Source: an uncultured Duncaniella sp.
Lineage (GTDB): Bacteria > Bacteroidota > Bacteroidia > Bacteroidales > Muribaculaceae
Length of the DNA stretch: 64,000 nt
Direction: 5' to 3'
Assembly: GCF_910578445.1 (NCBI RefSeq)
Contig: NZ_CAJTQC010000010.1
Coordinates: forward strand, 28,392 to 92,391
The notes under the pieces are model-generated. The model did no database searches and was not told the origin of the DNA. It worked only from the letters and a program-made list of their open reading frames with translations. Every line of letters starts with the position of its first letter. Within the stretch, counting starts at the first letter, position 1. Below, piece after piece: positions 1-6,669 of this stretch. A program made the position numbers and the translations under genes.

Positions 1-165
1 GTTGTTTTCAATCTTAAAAGGGTTGATTGAAGGCTTCTGGTTTGCTATGAGAGAATTATGCTGGTTAGTATGTGAAGCCGGTAACTTTAGCTGGGCATCT
101 GCGCTGAACGCTGCTGTTGATATGAGTAAAGTTGCGAGAAGAGTTTTAAGTTTTAAAAATTTCAT
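1..165 (-). CDS. N-terminal part of an exported protein (cut by window edge)
   Basis: An open frame runs on the minus strand from ATG at 163-165 to the window edge, giving 55 residues without a stop. Residues 1-26 form a classic signal peptide: basic start (MKFLKLK), hydrophobic core (TLLATLLISTAAF), small residues before the likely cleavage (SADAQ). The next residues are polar and Pro/Asn-rich with no family signature that I recognise. It lies 76 bp downstream of ndk on the same strand. The frame is too short to be called on length alone; the signal peptide is the main support. Function unknown. Confidence 0.6.
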   Translation of the reverse strand, partial: MKFLKLKTLLATLLISTAAFSADAQLKLPASHTNQHNSLIANQKPSINPFKIENN

Positions 166-241
166 TGGTCTACTTTGATGTTTTTTCCAGTGGGGAGGAG
201 CGATATGATGGCTTAAGGTTAAGATACTTGCAGACGTATTT

Positions 242-709
242 TCAAGGTTGGAGTTCCAGCGAACAGTAAACGAACGGTGTCTGGAGCGGAGTTCGGTCAA
301 AAATTTCATCAGGCGAAAAGAAACGTCTGATTTCAACTTCGGCATCCTCGGCTGAGGACGACGCATGGATAAGATTTTCTTGATTTGACATCGCAAAATC
401 GCCTCTTATAGTGCCGGGAACTGCCTGACGGCCGTTTGTCGCACCGGTCATGCCGCGGACAACCGCAATTGCATCGACACCCTTCAACACCATCACAATA
501 ACCGGCGATGCGGTCATGGAGGCCAGGATGTGAGGGAAAAATGGACGGTCAACAAGATGAGCGTAGTGTTGGCGCAGAAGCTCTTCGGAGAGTTTCATCA
601 TTTTCATGCCGGTAATCGTAAGACCCTTCTGCTCGAAGCGGGAGAGGATTTGGCCGACAAGAGCACGCTCGATAGAGGATGGCTTGAATATGATTAGAGT
701 CTGTTCCAT
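242..709 (-). CDS. ndk: Nucleoside diphosphate kinase
   Basis: Transfers the gamma phosphate of ATP to nucleoside diphosphates through a phosphohistidine, balancing cytoplasmic NTP and dNTP pools. The protein starts with the family's MEQTLIIFKPSSIERALVG (usual form: T..IIKPDAV..). The catalytic histidine is His115 in NLIHASSS, preceded by the nucleotide-binding segment RPGTIRGDFA-like (here VPGTIRGDFA, about 97-106). Length 155 residues is slightly above the usual 140-150. It stands alone, with a good -7 box 45 bp upstream. The ordinary KPD triad is KPS here, as often seen in Bacteroidota. Confidence 0.95.
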   Translation of the reverse strand: MEQTLIIFKPSSIERALVGQILSRFEQKGLTITGMKMMKLSEELLRQHYAHLVDRPFFPHILASMTASPVIVMVLKGVDAIAVVRGMTGATNGRQAVPGTIRGDFAMSNQENLIHASSSAEDAEVEIRRFFSPDEIFDRTPLQTPFVYCSLELQP

Positions 710-1023
710 TAATTTGGCTTTAACGAAATTTTACATTTTTCGTTCATACTCATCAAAGGTAGTCATTTTGAAGCATTTGAAAAAACGATGTCAAGCCAAA
801 AAATGTAAAATAGCGAAAAAACCGATAAGCCTTGAAAGCTAACATCCAATAGTTCAAAGCATTGCCCTACAATGTGAAATTACCCTAAAATATTAAAACG
901 TGTTTTTGCATTTCTATCACGCATTTAATATTTGTTAATTATTGTATTTTTAACTCCAAAATATTTAACAAATACAATTCTGACAGATATGATTAGACTC
1001 TCTTCATCCGAGCTTACTCCCAC
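710..1023. other. Intergenic region with AT-rich inverted repeat
   Basis: 314 bp without a gene between ndk and the polyprenyl synthase gene, both on the minus strand. It holds the ndk promoter and a perfect 10-bp inverted repeat, TATTTGTTAA at 929-938 and TTAACAAATA at 965-974, separated by 26 bp. The repeat lies just past the end of the synthase gene, so it may help end transcription, but the T-run is poor. Short frames here show no coding character. Confidence 0.5.
754..761 (-). promoter_or_regulatory. Probable ndk promoter (-7 box TACCTTTG)
   Basis: The minus strand reads TACCTTTG, matching the Bacteroidota -7 consensus TAnnTTTG, which would start transcription near 747 and give a leader of about 38 nt to the ndk ATG. 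No convincing -33 TTG/TTTG is seen at 19-21 bp. Confidence 0.5.
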
Positions 1024-1998
1024 CTACTTTTCACGGGCTATCACAAAGTCAAGCAACGAGATAAACTGGGAAGTCAGCGGCGAGTTAAACCTGTCAAGGA
1101 TAGCAACGGCCTCTGCACGCATCCGCTCCATTGTGGCATAGGCATACTCCACACCTCCGTTTTCGTGGGTGAATGTAATCAGCCGGCGTATATCACTGTC
1201 GGACAGCACGCGGTCCTCACGCAAAAGGCTGAGCATCTCATCTCTTTCAGGCGACGTCCCGTGGGAGAGAGCATAGAGCAAAGGCAAAGTCACCTTTCCC
1301 TCACGCAAATCGTTACCGGTCGGTTTGCCTATGACCTGCGAATCGAAATAGTCGAAAATATCGTCCTTTATCTGGAAACAGCGCCCGAACAGTTCGGCAA
1401 ACTCCCTTATGGCTTCAAGACGCCAGTCGTCCACCCCGCAACAATATGCCCCCATAGAGACACAGGTGACGAAAAGTGACGCCGTCTTATGGGAAATGAC
1501 ATTAAAATATGCCTCCTCGTTGAGCTCATGGTAGCGTGCATTGTAAATCTGGTCCATTTCGCCGAGCGAAAGGAGCTTACCGAGGTCAGCAATGGCGCGT
1601 ATCACACGCAAGTCCTCGGTCTCGGTCGCAAGCTTCAATGCATTTGAAACAAAAAAATCGCCAACGAGCACCGCAACGTGATTGTCCCACACGGCATTAA
1701 TGGTCGCATGACCGTGACGGCAGCCGGAATCATCGACCACATCATCGTGAATCAGCGAAGCATTGTGAAGAATCTCGACGGACGCAGCTGCAGTAAGCGC
1801 ATTGTCGTTTACTCCCCCGAAAAGCCGGGAAGTAAGCATCACGAGCATCGGGCGCAACTGCTTTCCCTTATGCTCCAAATAGTTGCCAATAATCTGATTC
1901 ATCAATGTGTTTGACGAATCAAGCGTACGGCTGATCAGTGTGTCCAGCCGCTCAAGTTCTGACTTGAGGGATTGCCTTATGTCTTCAATGGCGCTCAT
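1024..1998 (-). CDS. ispB: Polyprenyl diphosphate synthase (octaprenyl/solanesyl type)
   Basis: Trans-isoprenyl diphosphate synthase that extends farnesyl or geranyl diphosphate with isopentenyl diphosphate, most likely for the menaquinone side chain. Both Mg-binding aspartate-rich motifs are visible: the first at residues 85-90 (HDDVVDD) and the second at 212-216 (KDDIFDYF). The N-terminal GKQLRPML (45-52) is the substrate-binding KxxRP element. Length 324 residues is normal. Product chain length cannot be read from sequence here. A promoter motif lies only a few bases upstream of the ATG, so the transcript may be nearly leaderless. Confidence 0.93.
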   Translation of the reverse strand: MSAIEDIRQSLKSELERLDTLISRTLDSSNTLMNQIIGNYLEHKGKQLRPMLVMLTSRLFGGVNDNALTAAASVEILHNASLIHDDVVDDSGCRHGHATINAVWDNHVAVLVGDFFVSNALKLATETEDLRVIRAIADLGKLLSLGEMDQIYNARYHELNEEAYFNVISHKTASLFVTCVSMGAYCCGVDDWRLEAIREFAELFGRCFQIKDDIFDYFDSQVIGKPTGNDLREGKVTLPLLYALSHGTSPERDEMLSLLREDRVLSDSDIRRLITFTHENGGVEYAYATMERMRAEAVAILDRFNSPLTSQFISLLDFVIAREK

Positions 1999-2008
1999 AA
2001 CTGAGGTG

Positions 2009-2038
2009 CAAATTTACGAATTTTCACTGAAATGCAAA
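2009..2038 (-). promoter_or_regulatory. Promoter of the polyprenyl synthase gene
   Basis: The minus strand shows TTTG (2035-2038), 18 bp, then TAAATTTG (2016-2009), close to the Bacteroidota consensus. The predicted start near 2002 is about 4 nt before the ATG at 1998, implying a very short leader. Confidence 0.5.
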
Positions 2039-2236
2039 AACATGCGCTATTTGCCGGTAAATAAATCCAATCATTTTTATGACGAAGGAGTTCATCTCCA
2101 TGCCCGAAGGTCCATCAAAACATTCTGTCGTATTTGCAAAAATGCCGGGATGGGCACAGCTTCTCAACCATTCTTTGACACTGCCTCACTCCAACAAAGA
2201 TGCAATATCCACCTATGTCAATGATGCAAACAGAAA

Positions 2237-2270
2237 GCCGCTCCGGAAGGCATTATCCTATCGGAGCGGC
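2237..2270 (-). terminator. Terminator after the Ig-like lipoprotein gene
   Basis: A perfect 9-bp stem GCCGCTCCG (2237-2245) / CGGAGCGGC (2262-2270) with a 16-nt loop lies 24 bp beyond the stop of the 691-residue lipoprotein gene; the minus strand continues with TTTCTGTTTG. Confidence 0.75.
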
Positions 2271-2293
2271 TATTTTATCATAGAGACAAGGCG

Positions 2294-4369
2294 TCATCTG
2301 CGACGGTTGTCAAGCGATGTGTTGCCAAACTGGTTTCGATTGGCCGCATTCATGAAGGGGTCATCGAAAAATTCATCTTCCTCCTCTTCATCTTCGTTAC
2401 GTCCGGGGTCTTCCTCGCCACGCTTGCGCTTGGGTTTGTTCTTCTTGATTTCAGCCGGCTTCTGCATGTCAAGCGGAAGTTCATATATGTTCCACGACTG
2501 TTCAACCCCCCAGTTTTTCTTAAGGTTTACCTTCTTGGGGTAATAGTACACCTCCTCAGGCTGGATTGAATCAAGAATACCTGTCGTATAAACGCCATTA
2601 CTGTCAGAGTCGATGAACAGACGCGCATAATACGTCCCGGGCGACAGATATTCCACCCTGCCTATATTACCGCTGACAGGAGCGGAGGCCACAACCTTGT
2701 CCGAACCGTCAAGCACCTCGACCACAGCCGGGCGTCCGTCAAGCCCTGTTATGTTGAATGACAGAGATGAATACTCATCAAGCTTCTTGACAGTAAATTC
2801 ATGTACTATCGAATCGTTCGTAAGGCCATAGATGTCATAGATAGCCGCCGAATCGATTGTCAGACGATATTTCTCGCCGGGCGACCATTTATAGTCAGCC
2901 TTGAATTTGAGAGAGTTGAGGGGTGAAATCCGCTTTATAACCGGAGCATCGACCACATACCAAGTCGAGTCCACGAGGTATTCCAGCTTTACAGCGGATG
3001 TGTCGAGAGTCGCCACAGGGGTTTCCGACGCAAACATCAATGGACGGTGGACATCCTGATTGGCAGCAGAAGTCACTTTGAACTTTATCGGATCGGGACG
3101 TGGCGGAATAGTGTCGGCCGCATCCAGCGAGTCAAGGTTAACGCCCTGTTTTTCCAGTTCCTTGCGTTCTTTCTCACGTTCTTTTTCGCGCTGCTGCGCC
3201 TCCTTCTCCATCTGACGCTTGCGGTTTCGCGCCCCCTTGTCGACGAGCCGGAGAGTATCGACCGTCATTGAAAGCTGCTCAAGGGTATCGGTCATCAGAT
3301 AACGGGCCTCAACCATAAGCGTATCCATAGCCATAAGCGCAGTGTCGGTGATCCAATATCTAAGCGTGTCGAGAGTCGGATTGGCCTCAAGCACAGCCCA
3401 CTGTGAAATATCCTCTCCCACACGCCGGCTATTGAGCAATTTGATTATAGGAAGAGTGTCGGCTTTTGCCGCAAATTCAAAATCAATGAGATGGCGATCC
3501 GAGCGTCCGTGGTTTCGCAGATATTGCGATGAATAGCCTTCGTTGAACCACGTAAGCAGCACATCGTCAGGCAAAAAACGAGTTCCGTCGCGCATCACTA
3601 CCGAATCCTCGCCGGCAACATTTATCAGAGTGTCGGCAAACTGAGCCGGTTCTGACGAGGGGGATACGGTCACATCATAAAAGGCCACATCCTCCGATCG
3701 GTCCCAATGATAGTCCCTGTTGACATCGTTGATGGCATATATACGGTAAGTACCTGCCTTCAATCCACGCAATGTGAACTGTCCGAGCTGATTTGTCTTG
3801 GTGATGCGTTCAAGCGGAAGGGTCTTAACTGCGGTGTCAGAAAGATTCGAATAGACACCGACCACCATCCCTTGGGCCGGCTCTAATGTACGCGCCTCAA
3901 AAAGCATTCCGGATATTCGTAGCGAGTCAATGGAATCGCCGGTAGCGAAATCAAGTGCAAACCCGTCGAGGACATTGCTCTCATTCAAATCCTTGATGGC
4001 ATCGGCAAAATCAATCGTATAGGTGACATCAGGCTTCAGTGTGTCGCGAAGCTCGACAGTCACACGGCGACCGTTGGCACTGATTACCGGAGTTGTACGT
4101 TGGGCCGGAGAGACCACAACCTTATTCATCGCATCGTCAAGAGCAACATTCTCGTCAAACTCCACTATAATCTTATTGCCGGACACATTCAGCTGACCGG
4201 GACGGGGATTAGAACGGACGAAAACAGGAGGTGTCATGTCGCGCGGTCCACCCTCAGGACGCCCCATGCTCGCGCATGCGGCCAGAAAGGCAGTCACGAC
4301 AACTATAAAAAGCAGCCTTAAAGCTGAAACGGAACGCATAGGCGGAATCGGATGATTGGAAAATTGCAA
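2294..4369 (-). CDS. Large lipoprotein with N-terminal Ig-like (SbsA/Big_5-type) domain
   Basis: Predicted outer-membrane or surface lipoprotein of 691 residues. The lipobox LAAC has its cysteine at residue 32 when read from the first ATG; a start at Met11 (MRSVSAL) gives a more usual 22-residue signal and is preferred. After the signal comes an Ig-like domain of the Big_5 type (about 47-145; PPVFVRSNPRPGQLNVSGN and VTYTIDFADAIKD are typical). It is followed by a carboxypeptidase-like beta fold region (about 155-245), a Lys/Glu-rich coiled stretch (RQMEKEAQQREKEREKERKE, near 385-410), and further beta-rich domains. The tail is Lys/Arg and then Glu/Asp rich. Such proteins are widespread in Bacteroidales but have no assigned role. 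Confidence 0.75.
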   Translation of the reverse strand: MQFSNHPIPPMRSVSALRLLFIVVVTAFLAACASMGRPEGGPRDMTPPVFVRSNPRPGQLNVSGNKIIVEFDENVALDDAMNKVVVSPAQRTTPVISANGRRVTVELRDTLKPDVTYTIDFADAIKDLNESNVLDGFALDFATGDSIDSLRISGMLFEARTLEPAQGMVVGVYSNLSDTAVKTLPLERITKTNQLGQFTLRGLKAGTYRIYAINDVNRDYHWDRSEDVAFYDVTVSPSSEPAQFADTLINVAGEDSVVMRDGTRFLPDDVLLTWFNEGYSSQYLRNHGRSDRHLIDFEFAAKADTLPIIKLLNSRRVGEDISQWAVLEANPTLDTLRYWITDTALMAMDTLMVEARYLMTDTLEQLSMTVDTLRLVDKGARNRKRQMEKEAQQREKEREKERKELEKQGVNLDSLDAADTIPPRPDPIKFKVTSAANQDVHRPLMFASETPVATLDTSAVKLEYLVDSTWYVVDAPVIKRISPLNSLKFKADYKWSPGEKYRLTIDSAAIYDIYGLTNDSIVHEFTVKKLDEYSSLSFNITGLDGRPAVVEVLDGSDKVVASAPVSGNIGRVEYLSPGTYYARLFIDSDSNGVYTTGILDSIQPEEVYYYPKKVNLKKNWGVEQSWNIYELPLDMQKPAEIKKNKPKRKRGEEDPGRNEDEEEEDEFFDDPFMNAANRNQFGNTSLDNRRR

Positions 4370-4476
4370 AATTAAAAAAAAACGACAACATAACTGCCCC
4401 CTTCTACGTTAAAATATCATTAACGCCACTCTGCGGTCTCCACGTGTCCCCTCTCCCACCCCCACCACATTTAAAA

Positions 4477-4539
4477 ACTTCATACTTAATACTTCATACT
4501 TCATACTTAATACTTAATATTTCGTACTTCAAACTTAAT
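4477..4539 (+). repeat. Tandem heptamer repeat, nine copies of ACTTMAT-like unit
   Basis: Exactly 63 bp read as nine head-to-tail heptamers: ACTTCAT, ACTTAAT, ACTTCAT, ACTTCAT, ACTTAAT, ACTTAAT, ATTTCGT, ACTTCAA, ACTTAAT. It ends 11 bp before the SemiSWEET start codon, so it occupies that gene's promoter/leader zone. Confidence 0.9.
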
Positions 4540-4550
4540 ACCTTCCTAAC

Positions 4551-4829
4551 ATGTCACCTTTAATAATAAACATTGTCGGCTACGCAGCCGCCATCTGTAT
4601 GGTGTGCGGCTATCTTCCTCAGGCCATCTATACCATCCGCACCCGCGACACCGACGGTATAGCTATGCCAACATTCCTTTTGCTTGGATTCGGAAGTATC
4701 TTTTTCGTAATCCAAGGATTCATGATTGACAACTGGCCTCTTATAATCACTAATCTTATCACGACGGTGTCATCTGTAATCGTTTTCGTAATCAAAGTCC
4801 ACAATGACAGGATGAAAAAGAGAAAATAA
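4551..4829 (+). CDS. SemiSWEET (PQ-loop/MtN3) sugar transporter
   Basis: A 92-residue membrane protein of the SemiSWEET family, which works as a homodimer of three-helix bundles to carry sugars across the cytoplasmic membrane. The PQ pair that defines the family is Pro23-Gln24 in GYLPQAIYTIRTRDTDG, followed by the usual TRDTDGIAMPTFLLL. Three hydrophobic segments lie at about 5-22, 39-57 and 64-84, and the tail is basic (DRMKKRK). Substrate unknown. The gene stands alone between a tandem heptamer repeat and two hairpins. Confidence 0.9.
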   Translation: MSPLIINIVGYAAAICMVCGYLPQAIYTIRTRDTDGIAMPTFLLLGFGSIFFVIQGFMIDNWPLIITNLITTVSSVIVFVIKVHNDRMKKRK

Positions 4830-4839
4830 GTTTATAAGA

Positions 4840-4866
4840 GGTGTTTAACAACAATAGTTAAACACC
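4840..4866. terminator. Hairpin after SemiSWEET gene
   Basis: GGTGTTTAAC (4840-4849) and GTTAAACACC (4857-4866) form a perfect 10-bp stem with a 7-nt loop, 10 bp after the SemiSWEET stop. No T-run follows, so it may be a repeat element or RNA-processing hairpin rather than a full terminator. Confidence 0.5.
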
Positions 4867-4888
4867 CTCTAAAACTCATTAACCGCAA

Positions 4889-4928
4889 AAAAAGGAATGC
4901 GTACCCTCACGGGCACGCATTCCTTTTT
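4889..4928. terminator. Bidirectional terminator
   Basis: A 14-bp perfect stem AAAAAGGAATGCGT (4889-4902) / ACGCATTCCTTTTT (4915-4928), with an A-run on the left and a T-run on the right, sits between the convergent SemiSWEET and DUF4252 genes and can serve both. Confidence 0.9.
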
Positions 4929-4977
4929 CGTAGTCTATTAAATAAAATATAATATATTATGTAAGTTTGTTGTTTAC

Positions 4978-5520
4978 TTATTTTGATGATTTTGAAGATT
5001 TTGCGGATTTTGCAGATTTCAGTTTGCTTTTAGCCTTGTCTTTGTCCATGACACCGGTCAAACGTATGATGTCTTCAAGTTTAAGCAAGCCTTCTATGAC
5101 AATCATTGCCGATTCTTTTCCACCTTTGATCGAGACAATATACTGATTAAGACCTGATGAAAGCTTTTTCTGGTAGACGTTCACATTTTCTTTCTGGTCG
5201 TTGACCTGCATGAGAGTCTCATAACCGTTCTTGGACGTAAAATCATTGCTTAGTTTCGCCAGAAATTGAATTCCTTTATCCAATTCACTTGTCACGACAA
5301 GCACATTCTGTATGTTATCGCTCAACAGCGCTTTCGCCTGTTCGTCCATAGGCTGTGTATTGACAATCATATCAAGCATCGCTCTGCTCACATAGACTGT
5401 CGTGAGGCTCTTTACTTTCTCACATTTTTCATGTAGCTCATTGAGTGTCTTACCGGCATTTGCATTTACGGCAACCGCAAGCGCAAGCATAATGATGATG
5501 AATAACCGTTTCATTGTCAT
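4978..5520 (-). CDS. Exported DUF4252-type protein
   Basis: A 180-residue secreted protein with a clear signal peptide (residues 1-22, ending VNANA). The body resembles DUF4252 proteins of Bacteroidota: two hydrophobic-patterned halves and a segment like YIVSIKGGKESAMIVIEGLLKLEDIIRL. The last about 20 residues are a Lys/Ser/Ala low-complexity tail (KSKLKSAKSAKSSKSSK). Its ATG overlaps the stop of the anti-sigma gene by 4 bp (ATGA), so translation is probably coupled. It is the last gene of the sigma / anti-sigma operon, suggesting a periplasmic part in the signalling or response. Molecular function is unknown. Confidence 0.75.
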   Translation of the reverse strand: MTMKRLFIIIMLALAVAVNANAGKTLNELHEKCEKVKSLTTVYVSRAMLDMIVNTQPMDEQAKALLSDNIQNVLVVTSELDKGIQFLAKLSNDFTSKNGYETLMQVNDQKENVNVYQKKLSSGLNQYIVSIKGGKESAMIVIEGLLKLEDIIRLTGVMDKDKAKSKLKSAKSAKSSKSSK

Positions 5521-6059
5521 ATCGTTTTATCGTTTTCCACAATATCGTTTCCTTCCATAATGATTCCAATTGAGGCAAGCGCTTTCTGAACACCCTCGTC
5601 CGGCTGACTTTCGGTCAATCGGATTCCGTCGCAACCTTTGTTGAGCGCATCGGCAAACACGGCCAAAGCATATTCTGTCTGCAGATAGGCTTCCTCAGGA
5701 GAGAGATCGCTGCCATAGTCCGGCTTATAGAAAAAAACAGACACACCGACTCCCACTGCGACAATAAGCGAGGCAGCCACCCGCATCATCAGCCTGACAT
5801 TAAAATGTCTCGACAGCCTTTGCCGGCGGGTCTCTTCGGCAGCCAGAAGGTCGATTCTGTCTGACAGCCGCTTCTCGAACCCATCGGACGGCGACAACAG
5901 CGACATCGCTGATACCATGCGCCTGTCCGGCTCGAACTCCGACGGAAGCGAAGCGTCGGCAAGCAGACGCTGAAGCTCAAGCTCATCGCTTTCAGACGTC
6001 TCCCCGGCATAGTAGCCGTCGAGCAGCGCCCTTAGACGGGATATGGAGTCTGTGTTCAT
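5517..6059 (-). CDS. Membrane-anchored anti-sigma-like protein
   Basis: A 180-residue protein with an N-terminal cytoplasmic part (1-90), one transmembrane segment (about 92-111, MMRVAASLIVAVGVGVSVFF) and a short periplasmic tail. This layout, and its position 20 bp after an ECF sigma gene, fit an anti-sigma factor that holds the sigma factor at the membrane until an envelope signal. The N-terminal part (YYAGETSESDELELQRLLAD) resembles the start of many Bacteroidota sigma-linked membrane proteins, but no zinc-binding HxxxCxxC motif is present. The call rests on topology and position. Confidence 0.7.
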   Translation of the reverse strand: MNTDSISRLRALLDGYYAGETSESDELELQRLLADASLPSEFEPDRRMVSAMSLLSPSDGFEKRLSDRIDLLAAEETRRQRLSRHFNVRLMMRVAASLIVAVGVGVSVFFYKPDYGSDLSPEEAYLQTEYALAVFADALNKGCDGIRLTESQPDEGVQKALASIGIIMEGNDIVENDKTI

Positions 6060-6079
6060 TTTATTCGTCGTTTTTTTCG

Positions 6080-6592
6080 TTAGTTTAAATCTTTGGAGAA
6101 ATGATTCCGTATGAATCGCCTCGCCCGGCTAAGCAACTGCCTGACATTGTCGGCCGACAGTCCTGTGACGCGTTCAATCTCCTCTTTGGGACATCCGTCG
6201 ACATCGTGCATGACAATCACCTGCCGTTGGCGGTCGGGAAGCTCTCCGATGAGATTCATCACTGCCCCAACCCGGTCGCGGAGTTCCAAAGAATCGGACA
6301 ACGGTTCGTTTGCAATCTGCAAACCTTCAAGGTCTTCGGTAAACCTCTTGGAATTTACAAGATTCAGACAGCGGTTTTTCAACATAGTCACCGCATAAGC
6401 CTGAGGGTTGTCTATACCAATAAGCTCCGACCGTCGCTCCCAAAGCCTGACATAGATATCCTGAACCACGTCTTCCGCTTCAATGGGATCGCGAAGCATA
6501 CGCAACGCTTGTCCGTAAAGCAGACGATTCATCGGGATAAACAGCTCCTTGAAAGTCACAATGTCCATATTCGTTCTCTTGCTGACCGTCAT
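6080..6592 (-). CDS. ECF-type RNA polymerase sigma factor
   Basis: A 170-residue sigma-70 family protein with only regions 2 and 4. Region 2 covers about residues 21-85, with the conserved RDPIEAEDVVQDIYVRLWERR core-binding and -10-recognition stretch. Region 4 covers about 118-162 (LPDRQRQVIVMHDVDGCPKEE and a helix-turn-helix ending NVRQLLSRARRFI). Met9 is an equally possible start. The downstream genes encode an anti-sigma-like protein and a DUF4252 protein. A bipartite motif upstream is shared with the neighbouring barrel gene, which suggests that this factor drives both its own operon and that gene. Confidence 0.93.
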   Translation of the reverse strand: MTVSKRTNMDIVTFKELFIPMNRLLYGQALRMLRDPIEAEDVVQDIYVRLWERRSELIGIDNPQAYAVTMLKNRCLNLVNSKRFTEDLEGLQIANEPLSDSLELRDRVGAVMNLIGELPDRQRQVIVMHDVDGCPKEEIERVTGLSADNVRQLLSRARRFIRNHFSKDLN

Positions 6593-6617
6593 AATTTGGG
6601 GATGGCAATCACTCTTA

Positions 6618-6649
6618 TGACATTTCTCCGTCTGATTTGTGACAAAAAT
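6618..6649 (-). promoter_or_regulatory. Candidate ECF promoter of the sigma operon
   Basis: On the minus strand: ATTTTTGTCACAAA (6649-6636), 13 bp, TGTCA (6622-6618). The same 14-mer, the same 13-bp gap and the same TGTCA occur upstream of the barrel gene at 8838-8869. The element ends 26 bp before the first sigma ATG (50 bp before Met9), as expected for a -35/-10 pair of an alternative sigma factor. Confidence 0.6.
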
Positions 6650-6669
6650 AGTGATTTTTTTTGATTTTT

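Noticed and set aside
2079..2543. 154-codon Ser-rich plus-strand frame
   Set aside because: Runs through a terminator and into the 3' end of the Ig-like lipoprotein gene in antisense; composition mirrors that gene's acidic tail.
6101..6664. 187-codon plus-strand frame across the sigma gene
   Set aside because: Antisense to a complete ECF sigma factor gene.
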